A stretch of DNA of 64,000 bases from SHVO01 sp964576515 (GCA_964576515.1 CAZNUW010000003.1:1-64000), one strand, 5' to 3'. Numbered from the stretch's first letter, positions 51,599 to 59,993 are shown. Made by a program: numbers and translations. The notes: generated by a model from the sequence alone, not told the origin.

Positions 51599-53671
51599 TC
51601 ACTCGGCGGCGGTGAGAAATTCCGGCAGGTCCGCAGCGGAAACGTCCGCCTCGGACACCTCCGGTTCGTCCGTATTCGGCGCATTCATGGGATCGACACC
51701 GGACGTCCTCAGCGGTTCCGGCAGCCAGCCGGTATCGGCCAGCAGCCGTTCCGCCTGCTCGGCCATGTCGGATTTCTTGAGATGGTCGATCAACTCGGCC
51801 GCAGCATCGCCCTTGGCCTCGGTCACCGCCTCCAGGATGCGCGCCTTGGGCACCCGGTTCAGGTAATTCTCAGGTGTAGGTTTCCAGCCGGCGGCGGCCA
51901 TGTCGAGGACAAGCGCGCAGGCGAGCTGATCGGCATGGTGCCGGCGGCCCTGCGCACGGTTCCACGGCTCATGCACCGCGTTGACGGTGAGCGAGGCGCA
52001 ATGGGCGAAGAGTGCCATCCGGCTGTCATGATCGAAGTCGCAGAGGAACTCCCAGAGCAGATCGGGTTCGTCCGGCAACTGCTTTTCCCAATTGGTCTGA
52101 CGATCCTCAATAGCCTTGGCCGATGGGCATTCCTTCAGGTCCGGCCCCTGCACGGAAAAGCCGCTGCTCTTCCACGTGATCTCCAGGCAGCTATCGGTGG
52201 CATAGCGATAGAAGGTCTGGAGCGCCAGCCCATGCAGCACGGCGATGAAGGCGATGTCCGGGTCGCCCGCCAGCGCGTCGCGCAAGGCCAGCGTGCGGTG
52301 CGCGGTCAGTTCCAGGACCAGCCGGTCCGAAAGTGGCTTGATGCCTTCGTCCTCCTCGTCGGCGGAGTGTCCGTTGCCGGAAAGCGCCGTGCCCGGATCG
52401 ACCTGCCGCGTTTCACCATCGGCACCGACATGGACGATTTCGATAGGGTCGCGGACGAAGGCGTCGGCTGCTTCGCCATCGGCCTCATTCTGCGCCTCGT
52501 CCTCGGGCCGGACATAGCCGCGTTCGGCCTTGAGCCGACCGTCGCCGTCGATGCTGACGAACGCGCCCGCGCGAGCGATTTCGGCGGGATCGTAGATGAC
52601 GGGCCGATCTTCGAAATCGTCGAGTTCGGCCTCGATCTCAGCAAGCCGCCGGTCGATCTCCTCGGGCAGATCCTCGTCCGTGCCAGAGTAGCGCTCCTCG
52701 ATCTCCGCCATTTCGTCGCGCAGGGCTTCGCGCTTTGCTTGTTCCTCATCCGACAGCGGCTGCATTTCGCCCATGACGCGACGCAAACCGCCAGTATGCC
52801 CATAGGGAAATTCCTGAGCGATCTGGATCCAGCGCCAGCCTTCCGCCTTAATCGTCTCAGCTTCACTGATCAGCTTCGCGGCGACCAGGCGCTCCAGCAG
52901 CGCCACGTCCTGCAACCAGCCCTCGTCATTCTGCGAAAACAAATCGCGCAGCACGACACCGCCCTCGGCTTCATAGGTATCGAGGCCGATAAACAGGGCG
53001 CGCTTGTCGCGAGCAGCAACAGTGTTCTCGGTCAGCAGCTTCTTGATGTAATAGGGCGCATCATTATAGCCACGCTTGACCGTTTCCCAGACCTGTTCCT
53101 GCCGGGCATGATCATTGTTGATCGTGAAAGCCATGAGCTGATCGAGCGTCATCTCATCGGCGGCATAGATCTCCAGCAGCACCGGCGACACTGACGCCAG
53201 TTTCAGACGCTGCTTGACGATCTGCGGGGTCACGAAAAACCGCGCGGCGATGTCCGCCTCAAAGAGGCCCTGATCTTTCAGGGACTGGAACGCGCGAAAC
53301 TGGTCGAGCGGATGCAGCGCCTGCCGCTGGACGTTCTCGGCCAGCGAATCCTCTTCGAGAATGCCGTCCTCGCGGATGACGCAGGGGATAGGCGCGGTTT
53401 TATTGAGGCGTTTCTGCTTGACCAGCAGTTCAAGCGCCCGGTAACGCCGCCCGCCGGCCTGCACCTCGTAGGTGTCGGTCGGCTGACCGTCTTCGCCAAG
53501 CACGGGCCGCACACTCAGGGATTGCAACAGCGTGCGCCGGGCGATGTCTTCGGCCAGGTCCTCGATCGACACGCCCGCCTGCACGCGGCGGACGTTGCGG
53601 ATTGAAAGCACCAGCTTGTTGAAGGGAATATCCCGGGACTGGGACAGCGAGATTTTCTTGGGGGTTGCCAT
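51599..53671 (-). CDS. ParB/RepB-family protein with long C-terminal region
   Basis: A 690-aa protein. The N-terminal ~210 residues are ParB-like: IPFNKLVLSIRNVR, GGRRYRALELL (ParB box II), SLAENVQRQALHPLDQ, and a helix-turn-helix near FFVTPQIVKQRLKLA. A long charged coiled part follows (about 280-400) and an alpha-helical C-terminus. No ParA partner is in the window, so classical partitioning is unlikely; these ICE ParB-like proteins may bind DNA or act as CTP switches or nucleases. GGAGA precedes the start, below a strong hairpin. Confidence 0.85.
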   Translation of the reverse strand: MATPKKISLSQSRDIPFNKLVLSIRNVRRVQAGVSIEDLAEDIARRTLLQSLSVRPVLGEDGQPTDTYEVQAGGRRYRALELLVKQKRLNKTAPIPCVIREDGILEEDSLAENVQRQALHPLDQFRAFQSLKDQGLFEADIAARFFVTPQIVKQRLKLASVSPVLLEIYAADEMTLDQLMAFTINNDHARQEQVWETVKRGYNDAPYYIKKLLTENTVAARDKRALFIGLDTYEAEGGVVLRDLFSQNDEGWLQDVALLERLVAAKLISEAETIKAEGWRWIQIAQEFPYGHTGGLRRVMGEMQPLSDEEQAKREALRDEMAEIEERYSGTDEDLPEEIDRRLAEIEAELDDFEDRPVIYDPAEIARAGAFVSIDGDGRLKAERGYVRPEDEAQNEADGEAADAFVRDPIEIVHVGADGETRQVDPGTALSGNGHSADEEDEGIKPLSDRLVLELTAHRTLALRDALAGDPDIAFIAVLHGLALQTFYRYATDSCLEITWKSSGFSVQGPDLKECPSAKAIEDRQTNWEKQLPDEPDLLWEFLCDFDHDSRMALFAHCASLTVNAVHEPWNRAQGRRHHADQLACALVLDMAAAGWKPTPENYLNRVPKARILEAVTEAKGDAAAELIDHLKKSDMAEQAERLLADTGWLPEPLRTSGVDPMNAPNTDEPEVSEADVSAADLPEFLTAAE

Positions 53672-53684
53672 GTCGGTTTCTCCA

Positions 53685-53725
53685 GAACGGGCGAGGAAAG
53701 CCTTCTTTCCTCTTCCAACCCGTTC
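53685..53725 (-). promoter_or_regulatory. Leader stem-loop of the parB-like gene
   Basis: Outer GAACGGG / CCCGTTC (7 bp) and inner GAGGAAAG / CTTTCCTC (8 bp, CCTT loop), both perfect. Ends 14 nt before ATG 53671; GGAGA lies between. The further 53726-53993 holds nothing I recognise. Confidence 0.6.
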
Positions 53726-53993
53726 ACGGAAAACCCGAACTTCCCTCTCACTTTCAGGCGCTGCGGCCCACCGCTGGTGATCAAAACCACGCGCTTGGCG
53801 CCCGAGATGGAACGGTAGGTCCGCGCAAGCGATACTGGTTTCGATCCGTTACGGCAGTCCACGATGAATGCGGCTAATGGCTGGTGTCAGCCCAAAGGCA
53901 GCCTTCTGAGGCGCAGGCTGAGGGCGGCACTGCATCCAATGATTTCGATCCACAGTGACACACATCGACTTTGAAAGCTGTCGCTCGCAAATC

Positions 53994-54995
53994 TCAGCAC
54001 TCTGTTGAGCTATTCATCTCTCCGCTTCGGCGCAGGCTTGACGCACCAACGGGCGGCTCTCCGAAAGCGATACGCCGCGATGTAATGCGATCTGGTGCCG
54101 TAACGATTTCGATCACGGCATTGTTCAGAGTATTGACGAATAGACGATTGAACACTGGCGGAAACTTTTGGTGGGTAAACATCATCTGGGGCAGCTTTAT
54201 GTCTGCCAGCGTCCCCGCCAAGAAATCTGGCAACCGCACGAATTCTGCATATTCGGTCACCCCGTCCATGCCCGGCGTCGCGAAGCGGAACTCGGGTCGG
54301 CGCAAGTCAACCACGCCGCCCTTGCTTCGTCGTATCATCTGGAAGAAAAGCCAGGCAAGATCGAATGCGATACCGTCATATCGGTCAAACATGGCGTCCC
54401 TGTCGCTGATCCAGCGAATGGCCAGCGGGGATTTTGCATCATTGACCAAACCGAGAACGATTGCAGCGAAAGACGCGACAAGAAAAATCTGTCGCAGAAG
54501 TTTAAGCGATGGATTTTTGCCCGCGAGTTCCGCGGCGAGGAGTCCCAGCCGCCGATCGAGGGCACCATAGAAGACCGCGTTCGGCGGCTCTTCCGCAGCC
54601 CAGCTTCGAACAACATCCTGGAGCGCGCCTGTCAGACCTTGCATCTCTGCTACCGTCACAGCGCTTTTCAGAAAGCTGCTATGGCGCTCCACTACGAAAC
54701 TGAGGCTGAACGAGACAGGACAGCTGAGATAGTCGAGGAGCCCTTTGGATGGGTTCCGTGAAGCCTTGATATCCTTGGGCGCTACCGCTGCGATATAGGA
54801 TGCAATGTTTTCGAGCTTGTCGTGGTTCGGTAGGACCACAAACGAGAAGGCGTCGTTCTGTTTGTTTCTGTCGCCTACGCTATAGTCGGAAAGCACATTC
54901 CATGCCACCGCCGCAGGTACGCTTTCAAACCAGCGACGAAAGTCAGAGTGAACCGTTTGGCTTGATCTTTCAATGCGATGGATGAGTTCGAACAT
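53994..54995 (-). CDS. Orphan protein with one membrane segment
   Basis: A 333-aa protein I do not recognise. It has a mixed N-terminal domain, one strongly hydrophobic segment near 190-208 (IFLVASFAAIVLGLV), and a C-terminal part with RRSKGGVVDLRRPEFRF. It stands alone on the minus strand in a cargo slot between the ParB-like and thermonuclease genes, with ~220 bp of featureless sequence upstream. Possibly a membrane-linked defence or exclusion protein; no motif proves it. Confidence 0.5.
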   Translation of the reverse strand: MFELIHRIERSSQTVHSDFRRWFESVPAAVAWNVLSDYSVGDRNKQNDAFSFVVLPNHDKLENIASYIAAVAPKDIKASRNPSKGLLDYLSCPVSFSLSFVVERHSSFLKSAVTVAEMQGLTGALQDVVRSWAAEEPPNAVFYGALDRRLGLLAAELAGKNPSLKLLRQIFLVASFAAIVLGLVNDAKSPLAIRWISDRDAMFDRYDGIAFDLAWLFFQMIRRSKGGVVDLRRPEFRFATPGMDGVTEYAEFVRLPDFLAGTLADIKLPQMMFTHQKFPPVFNRLFVNTLNNAVIEIVTAPDRITSRRIAFGEPPVGASSLRRSGEMNSSTEC

Positions 54996-55218
54996 TCTTA
55001 AGGTGTTTTTCTCTTCTTTAATACCAAATGACGCTGGAGTATTTGGCTAAAGCTGGATTTGGAACGCCCGCTTCCTGCGTATCTTCCGTTGAAAGGAAAC
55101 AAATTGCAAACAGCTCTCGGTTGCTCAATGACATTCGTTTCGATGACTGCTCATTCCGCACCTGTACCATTCATGCCAGACGTAGCGGACGGCCGATTCC
55201 TACCCAAGGAACAGTCAT

Positions 55219-55797
55219 TCATGACGGCCCTCCCACTTGCTGCCTGCGTCGCCATTCGGCGGGCGGGTCGAATGTGCCATTCCAGATCCCACGCGCTAGG
55301 AATTTCGCCATGCCTTCCTGGCTGGTGTAATTGTAGAGGCGGTTCGCATCGCGGTCGGCAATGGCCCAGCCCTCATTGGCGACCCAGGCGGAGAGGTTGT
55401 CGCTGCCCGCGTAGCAGATCGAGATGAAGCGGCCATAGGCGTCGCGTGTCGTTCGTTGCTCAGAAACGTCCACTGGACGTTTCTGCTTGCCTACGGCAAA
55501 CCGCGCCTCACTTTGCCAGACGTCGCAGTTGACCGTCCGGCCTTCGAGGAATTTAGCGAGCACGGCGGCGGCCTCTCTGCCACAGGGCCATGCGGCACCG
55601 TCGCGACGATGGCAGGTCTGGTCGATCTCCATGGCATCGATGCCGTAAAGCCTGTGGCGCTTGCCGCCCACCTCGATCGTATCCGCGTCGATGACGCGGG
55701 CCGGGCCTTTATATTCACTATCGAGCGCGGGCCAGAAGGACACGAATGCGAAAAACAGAATGCCGATGACGGCGCTGCCTTTGACAAGTTGAAACAT
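55219..55797 (-). CDS. Staphylococcal-nuclease-like protein with inserted palindromic element
   Basis: A 192-aa SNase-family protein: membrane/signal segment (about 5-25), VIDADTIEVGGKRHRLYGID, then DAYGRFISICYAG and NEGWAIADRD. SNase fold enzymes normally run straight from a CEV/CDV strand into DxYGR. Here about 20 residues (ARFAVGKQKRPVDVSEQR) are inserted at that point and are encoded by a palindromic repeat (55461-55499). The active-site Arg/Glu set may be altered by it. GGAGA lies before ATG 55797. Confidence 0.75.
   Translation of the reverse strand: MFQLVKGSAVIGILFFAFVSFWPALDSEYKGPARVIDADTIEVGGKRHRLYGIDAMEIDQTCHRRDGAAWPCGREAAAVLAKFLEGRTVNCDVWQSEARFAVGKQKRPVDVSEQRTTRDAYGRFISICYAGSDNLSAWVANEGWAIADRDANRLYNYTSQEGMAKFLARGIWNGTFDPPAEWRRRQQVGGPS
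55461..55499. repeat. Palindromic element, copy 2
   Basis: Perfect 12-bp arms CAGAAACGTCCA / TGGACGTTTCTG around one base, followed by a small hairpin TTGCC-TAC-GGCAA (55487-55499). In-frame inside the nuclease gene. Shares the 21-bp core with copy 1 at 26858, and both have a second short hairpin just downstream. Confidence 0.65.
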
Positions 55798-55814
55798 GGG
55801 GAAGTCTCCTTTTT

Positions 55815-55862
55815 CGGGTTGCGGGCAAACAGGCTCTCTCTTGGCCGTCAGCCCTTCACCCG
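55815..55862 (-). promoter_or_regulatory. Leader stem-loop of the thermonuclease gene
   Basis: CGGGT..GGGC / GCCC..ACCCG, 5+4 bp with a small internal loop. It overlaps the 3' end of the activator gene and ends 18 nt before the nuclease start, with AGGAGAC between. Confidence 0.45.
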
Positions 55863-56708
55863 CCCGGAACGCTCCTTTTCCTCTGGGTCCAGCAGCCGTC
55901 GGTAGCCGCCCCGCACCATGGTCCTCGCGCCGGAGAGCAGGCGCTGAACGCGGGTACGCAGGAAACCTGCCCCCCAATCCTCCCGGGCCGCCCGATCCCC
56001 GAACAGCACCGCCGCGATGTCACGCTGGCTAGCCCCCACTGTCGCCCCGTCAAAGGCGCGGAGCATCTCCACCCAGCGACGTGCGCGACGTTCGGGTGGG
56101 TAAAGGGATTTGAGCAATCGTCCGCTGCGCGCCAGGCGGCACAGGCGCTGTAGGGTCAGCGGCTTGATCTCAAAATCCTTGAGGCCGCAAAGCGTGCAAC
56201 TCAGCAGTGCCGGACCGGTGAGCGCATCGCCCTCTGTCACCGCGAGTTGCAGATGCCGCGCGCCGTCGCTGAACAAGAGATGCTGGCCGTCATCACCGCG
56301 TACGACGGCGCGGAACAAAGGGCATTGGCGACAATCGAAAGCATTGTCTGTGTCGATATGCGGTTTGGCTTCTACCTGCAAGACCAGCGGATTGCATTCC
56401 GGTAGCCAGAAGAACACTGCCCCACCATCGATCTGACAATAACGCACGCCCCATCGGGAAAGGCGACAATCCTGATCGCAAAGGATGTGTCCGGATTCAT
56501 CGGGCGGGTTGCATCGGGCTTCCCGCAGGTCGGCGAGGAACGCCGGGTTCCGGCGCAGCCACTCGCCCGCCCAGCAATGCCGGTCGCTGTTGAGCAACGT
56601 ATTATAGTGCGCGGGCTCGCGCCAATCAGCGCCCGAAGCGTTTCCCTCCAGAAAACGCGACCCACTTAAAGAATTACTTATGCCCGGTTCGGGTTTCTCC
56701 TCAGACAT
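55848..56708 (-). CDS. DUF6499-DUF2285 activator, FseA-like in one frame
   Basis: A 286-aa protein. Residues ~28-60 (DWREPAHYNTLLNSDRHCWA, EWLRRNPAFLADL) look like DUF6499 and residues ~195-275 (FDGATVGASQRDIAAVLFG, LRTRVQRLLSGARTMVRGG) like DUF2285. In ICEMlSym the same two domains are split over two genes and joined by programmed frameshifting to make FseA, the activator of rdfS. Here they are one continuous gene. ATG 56708 follows GGAGG. It probably controls excision genes at 40725. Confidence 0.75.
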   Translation of the reverse strand: MSEEKPEPGISNSLSGSRFLEGNASGADWREPAHYNTLLNSDRHCWAGEWLRRNPAFLADLREARCNPPDESGHILCDQDCRLSRWGVRYCQIDGGAVFFWLPECNPLVLQVEAKPHIDTDNAFDCRQCPLFRAVVRGDDGQHLLFSDGARHLQLAVTEGDALTGPALLSCTLCGLKDFEIKPLTLQRLCRLARSGRLLKSLYPPERRARRWVEMLRAFDGATVGASQRDIAAVLFGDRAAREDWGAGFLRTRVQRLLSGARTMVRGGYRRLLDPEEKERSGRVKG

Positions 56709-57028
56709 GACAGCACTCCTCCTTGCCGTGATTATCATCAGCAGACGGAAGAATGTTTGTTGGCCTTGGTGTGGTTTCCGTCCGCTCTATCGATGATTAT
56801 CGATACCGAACGGACCGCGCGCTTTTGCGAAAGGGTTACAGCTTTTGAAATTGCGCCACGAAATATTCAAATAATTTTAAGTAAATCAGACAGTTGTTAT
56901 CAGATATTTCCTCACAATGGCCGTATTCGCGCCATGATTGCACAAGTAGACTTCGATCCTGGAGGACAGGTTGCCTGTCATATTACGGGCGGCCTGCCCC
57001 AAACGGATTGATCATTCATGGGGGTGTT
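56709..57028. promoter_or_regulatory. Divergent promoter region with nested palindrome
   Basis: This 320-bp gap separates the FseA-like gene (minus) from the AraC-type gene (plus). It contains TATCGAT-GATT-ATCGATA (56788-56805), flanked by GTCCG (56780-56784) and CGGAC (56811-56815). Candidate operator for one or both regulators. The rest is AT-rich without a clear gene. Confidence 0.5.
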
Positions 57029-57913
57029 ATGCCAGATGTTTTTATGATCGATTTTTCCGCGAACGCGCCATTGCCTTTCGCGGAGCTTCTCGGGCGGTTT
57101 GTCAATCCGGCCGCAGTGATCAACCGCTACCTGTTCCATCCCAATCCGCAAGGCGCGCGGCTGGTCTCTCCGCAAGTCACCCTGATTGTGCATGAGGACG
57201 CCCCCTTCGAGATCGATTGGCGCAGGCCGTATGAATTGCAACCTGCCCGTCATCGCGTCGAGGCAGGCCAGTTTCATCTCCTGCCCGCACATACGCCGAT
57301 GGAAGTGGCATGGGAGGGAGAACAGCGGGCGGTGATTATTACTTTCAGACCAGACTTTGTGGATCGCATCGTGCACAAGCAGTTCAAAGGCGATGCGCCG
57401 CGCTTGCGCGCCCAGGCCGCGCTCAGCGACGCGCTTGTGCAAAGCCTCTGCACGGAACTTTCCGGCAAAATCCGCGCAAAAGGGCAGCACCTCCGGGCCT
57501 GCGCCGAGGCCATCGCCACTCTGCTTGTCATTCACCTGCTGGCGTGTTTCGGCGTTGGCGGAACGGTGCAGCCTTCGACTACGGGCGGACTGACCAGTGC
57601 TCAGCAACGCCTCACGCTCGACTATATCGGCACACATGGGCGGCAGGAATTCGATGTCGACGAACTGGCAGCAGCGGCGGGCCTGTCCAGACGCCATTTC
57701 CAGCGCGCATTCAAACAAAGCTTTGGCGAGACGCCCTGCCGATTTGCCCACAACACAGTGATGGCCGCTGCCGTAGAACTTGTGTTGGGGACCCAGAAAT
57801 CGATCACCGAAATCGCGCTCGATCTCGGCTTCAAGAATTTCGGCAATTTTTCAACGGCGTTCAAAAGACACACCGGTATGAGCCCGGAAGCATTCAGAAG
57901 GCGGAATGGGTGA
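57029..57913 (+). CDS. AraC-family transcriptional regulator
   Basis: A 294-aa regulator with an N-terminal sensing domain (AraC-binding-like, FHLLPAHTPMEV) and a C-terminal double helix-turn-helix: DVDELAAAAGLSRRHFQRAF and ITEIALDLGFKNFGNFSTAF, ending GMSPEAFRRR. Start 57029 is preceded by GGGGG. It is divergent from the FseA-like activator, so it may control ICE excision or transfer in response to an unknown signal. Next come a short gap and the AlpA-like gene. Confidence 0.82.
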   Translation: MPDVFMIDFSANAPLPFAELLGRFVNPAAVINRYLFHPNPQGARLVSPQVTLIVHEDAPFEIDWRRPYELQPARHRVEAGQFHLLPAHTPMEVAWEGEQRAVIITFRPDFVDRIVHKQFKGDAPRLRAQAALSDALVQSLCTELSGKIRAKGQHLRACAEAIATLLVIHLLACFGVGGTVQPSTTGGLTSAQQRLTLDYIGTHGRQEFDVDELAAAAGLSRRHFQRAFKQSFGETPCRFAHNTVMAAAVELVLGTQKSITEIALDLGFKNFGNFSTAFKRHTGMSPEAFRRRNG

Positions 57914-58079
57914 GATTGTGCGGTCTACGAGACCGCTCAGCATTGACGCAAGGCACTATTGCCGAAAAATCCCTGATTGAGGAAGCATCGGCGTACTTAA
58001 AGGGTATAAGAGATTTCGCTCATTTGTGGGATTCTTGGTCCGATATTTCACGGGACATTTTCCGTAGGCGGACCAAAGC

Positions 58080-58418
58080 ATGAGCGACGGACAGAAAAAC
58101 GAAGGCAGACGGCAATGTGCTGACGAGTGCGGGGACGCCCTGCCTGTCATGCCGCATTTGGCATCGCGTTCGGTTCGGCGCACCATTCGTCGGACGCAAC
58201 TTCGACAGATCGTTCCACTGGCCGATACGACAATCTATGAGATGGAACAGCGGGGCGAATTTCCGCAGCGGTTTTATTTGACGCCGCGTTGTGTCGTCTG
58301 GGATTTAGCCGAGGTCGAGGCCTGGATCGAGGAACGGCGGCGCGCCTCCCACGCCGGAAAGATTGAGACAGCACCTGCGCCCGATGTTCGGCTGCGCAAA
58401 ACGCGGCCTGTCAAATAG
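58080..58418 (+). CDS. AlpA-like prophage/ICE regulator
   Basis: A 112-aa AlpA-type DNA-binding protein: RRTQLRQIVPLADTTIYEME, RGEFPQRFYLTPRCVVWDLA and EVEAWIEERR match the family winged helix. AlpA proteins act as excisionases or activators of P4-type integrases. It converges with the integrase gene, six bases apart, which could cause antisense interference between the two. With the RdfS-like protein this is a second candidate excisionase in the element. Confidence 0.82.
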   Translation: MSDGQKNEGRRQCADECGDALPVMPHLASRSVRRTIRRTQLRQIVPLADTTIYEMEQRGEFPQRFYLTPRCVVWDLAEVEAWIEERRRASHAGKIETAPAPDVRLRKTRPVK

Positions 58419-58424
58419 TCCAAA

Positions 58425-59678
58425 TCAAGTTGGGTCGAGCGCAATCGCTTCCATGCTGGGCGGAAGGAGCGTTGGTGTATGTTTCTTGCCGGCCGCCCAT
58501 GCGTCGATCATGTCGGCCCATTCCTGTAACATATGGCGCCGCTGCGGTTCATATTCGGCCTTGTTATAGACGCCGCGCGAAGAGCGGTTGTCCTCATGCG
58601 CGAGGCATTTTTCGATCCAGTCGCGATTGAAGCCGAGTTCGTTCAGAAGCGTCGAGCCGGTGCGGCGCAGGTCATGGACGGTGAAGGGTTCAAGCGGCAA
58701 TTCCTGTTTTTTCGCCTGTTCGATGATGGCCATAGTGACGCGGTTGAATGTGGCTCGCGACATGGGGGCGTCGGCGTCGTAGCGGGATGGCAATAGATAT
58801 CGCGAGTTACCCGCGCAGGTCTTGAGCGCGATCATGATGTCGAGCGATTGCCGCGACAGATAGACATTGTGCGCCTTCTTCCTCTTCATCCGTTCCTTGG
58901 GGATGCTCCAGACGGCGTTCTCGAAGTCGACCTCATCCCATATTGCATCCTGCAATTCGCCTTTGCGCACCATCGTCAACAGGATCAGACGAACCCCGAG
59001 CCGGATCGTCGGCAGCGTCGCCACATGTTCAAGTTCGTTCAGCATGAACCGGATTTCGGTGGGGCTCAGCGCGCGGTCCTTGGGCGCGAAGGTGGCGATG
59101 GAGGCCGGAGCGACGTCGTCGGCCGGGTTCTTGATCTTCTCACCATGCAGGATGGCGTAGGCGTAAATCTGTTTGACGATGTCGCGGGCGTGAATGGCGG
59201 TGGCAGGGGCGCCGCGCTCCTTCACCTTCGCGCAGAGCTGACGCAGATCGTCGGGCGTGATTTCGGTCAGCAGGCGGTTCTTCCAGAGCGGGAGAATATC
59301 GCGGTCGAAAATCGCCTTGCGCATCGAGCGCGTGCTTTCCGCCATATTGCTGTCCTTGAACCAGCGCTTGCCGGCGTCGTTGAAGGTCGCCATGGCTGAG
59401 AGGCGGCGCTTGTCGCGCTGCTTTTTCTGGGCGGGGGAGAGGCCCTTGGCGACCTGCTTGCGCGCCTCAATGCACGCCTCCCGCGCCTCGGCCAGCGAGA
59501 TGCCGTCCTCCCCATAACGGCCAAGCGTCAGGGTCTCGCGCCGTCCGTTCAGGCGGTAATCATAGCGGAAGGTTACGCCCCCTGCCGGAGTGACCGCTAC
59601 ATACATACCGTCACGGTCAACGGCCTTGTATAATTTCTCCTTTGGTTTCAATCGCTTGAGCGCCACATCGGTCAGCAT
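58425..59678 (-). CDS. int: P4-type tyrosine integrase
   Basis: A 417-aa integrase: N-terminal DUF4102 arm-binding domain (LTDVALKRLKPKEKLYKAVD, GMYVAVTPAG), core-binding SAM-like domain, and catalytic domain with Arg238 (MVRKGEL), HDLRRT (His335, Arg338), His361 (CLAHED) and nucleophile Tyr371 (GVYNKAEY). It lies 315 bp from the guaA stop, in the same direction, as in other islands inserted at the guaA 3' end. Its promoter is overlapped by ATACCGTCA repeats. Confidence 0.93.
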   Translation of the reverse strand: MLTDVALKRLKPKEKLYKAVDRDGMYVAVTPAGGVTFRYDYRLNGRRETLTLGRYGEDGISLAEAREACIEARKQVAKGLSPAQKKQRDKRRLSAMATFNDAGKRWFKDSNMAESTRSMRKAIFDRDILPLWKNRLLTEITPDDLRQLCAKVKERGAPATAIHARDIVKQIYAYAILHGEKIKNPADDVAPASIATFAPKDRALSPTEIRFMLNELEHVATLPTIRLGVRLILLTMVRKGELQDAIWDEVDFENAVWSIPKERMKRKKAHNVYLSRQSLDIMIALKTCAGNSRYLLPSRYDADAPMSRATFNRVTMAIIEQAKKQELPLEPFTVHDLRRTGSTLLNELGFNRDWIEKCLAHEDNRSSRGVYNKAEYEPQRRHMLQEWADMIDAWAAGKKHTPTLLPPSMEAIALDPT

Positions 59679-59721
59679 GAAAAGGTTCTTTCCGGGGTAA
59701 GTTCAGGTGATTTACACCTCT

Positions 59722-59749
59722 ATTATACCGTCACGAAAAATACCGTCAA
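59722..59749 (-). promoter_or_regulatory. Integrase promoter
   Basis: On the minus strand -35 TTGACG (59749-59744), 16-bp spacer, -10 TATAAT (59727-59722), 43 nt before the int start. Two ATACCGTCA copies (59725-59733, 59740-59748) cover both boxes, so a protein bound there would block transcription. Confidence 0.65.
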
Positions 59750-59879
59750 TAATTTGAAGTAACTGTTGTTTTTCAATATGTTAATGTCAATTTTTTGAGA
59801 TTGCTTGAAATTCACCGCCTGACGGTATGGCGCATGGGTGCGCGGACGACGAAAAGCTATACCGTCAGAAATACCGTCA
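59725..59879. repeat. ATACCGTCA sites, candidate integrase arm sites
   Basis: Five copies of the 9-mer: direct at 59725-59733, 59740-59748, 59859-59867 and 59871-59879, and inverted at 59820-59828. The direct copies form two pairs (15- and 12-bp spacing). A sixth copy is within int (59604-59612). Layout resembles arm-type sites of P4/lambda-like att regions beside the guaA insertion point. Confidence 0.6.
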
Positions 59880-59942
59880 GATTGTTCCGTTTGGGGGCGA
59901 TAGATGCTGATAGGCGGCGAGGTTAATCTGTTGTTTTATAAA

Positions 59943-59980
59943 TAAAAACTGGCTTTCAGCGATAGATGCCGAAAGCCAGT
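59943..59980 (-). terminator. Terminator downstream of guaA
   Basis: ACTGGCTTTC / GAAAGCCAGT, perfect 10-bp stem with 13-nt loop, followed on the minus strand by TTTTTATTT; 13 nt after the guaA stop. Its loop carries GCGATAGATGC, which recurs at 59897-59907. Confidence 0.75.
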
Positions 59981-59993
59981 TGATGATGCAAAC

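Noticed and set aside
59705..59719. AGGTG-ATTTA-CACCT as integrase terminator or operator
   Set aside because: Only a 5-bp stem in the int leader with no T-run or matching copy.
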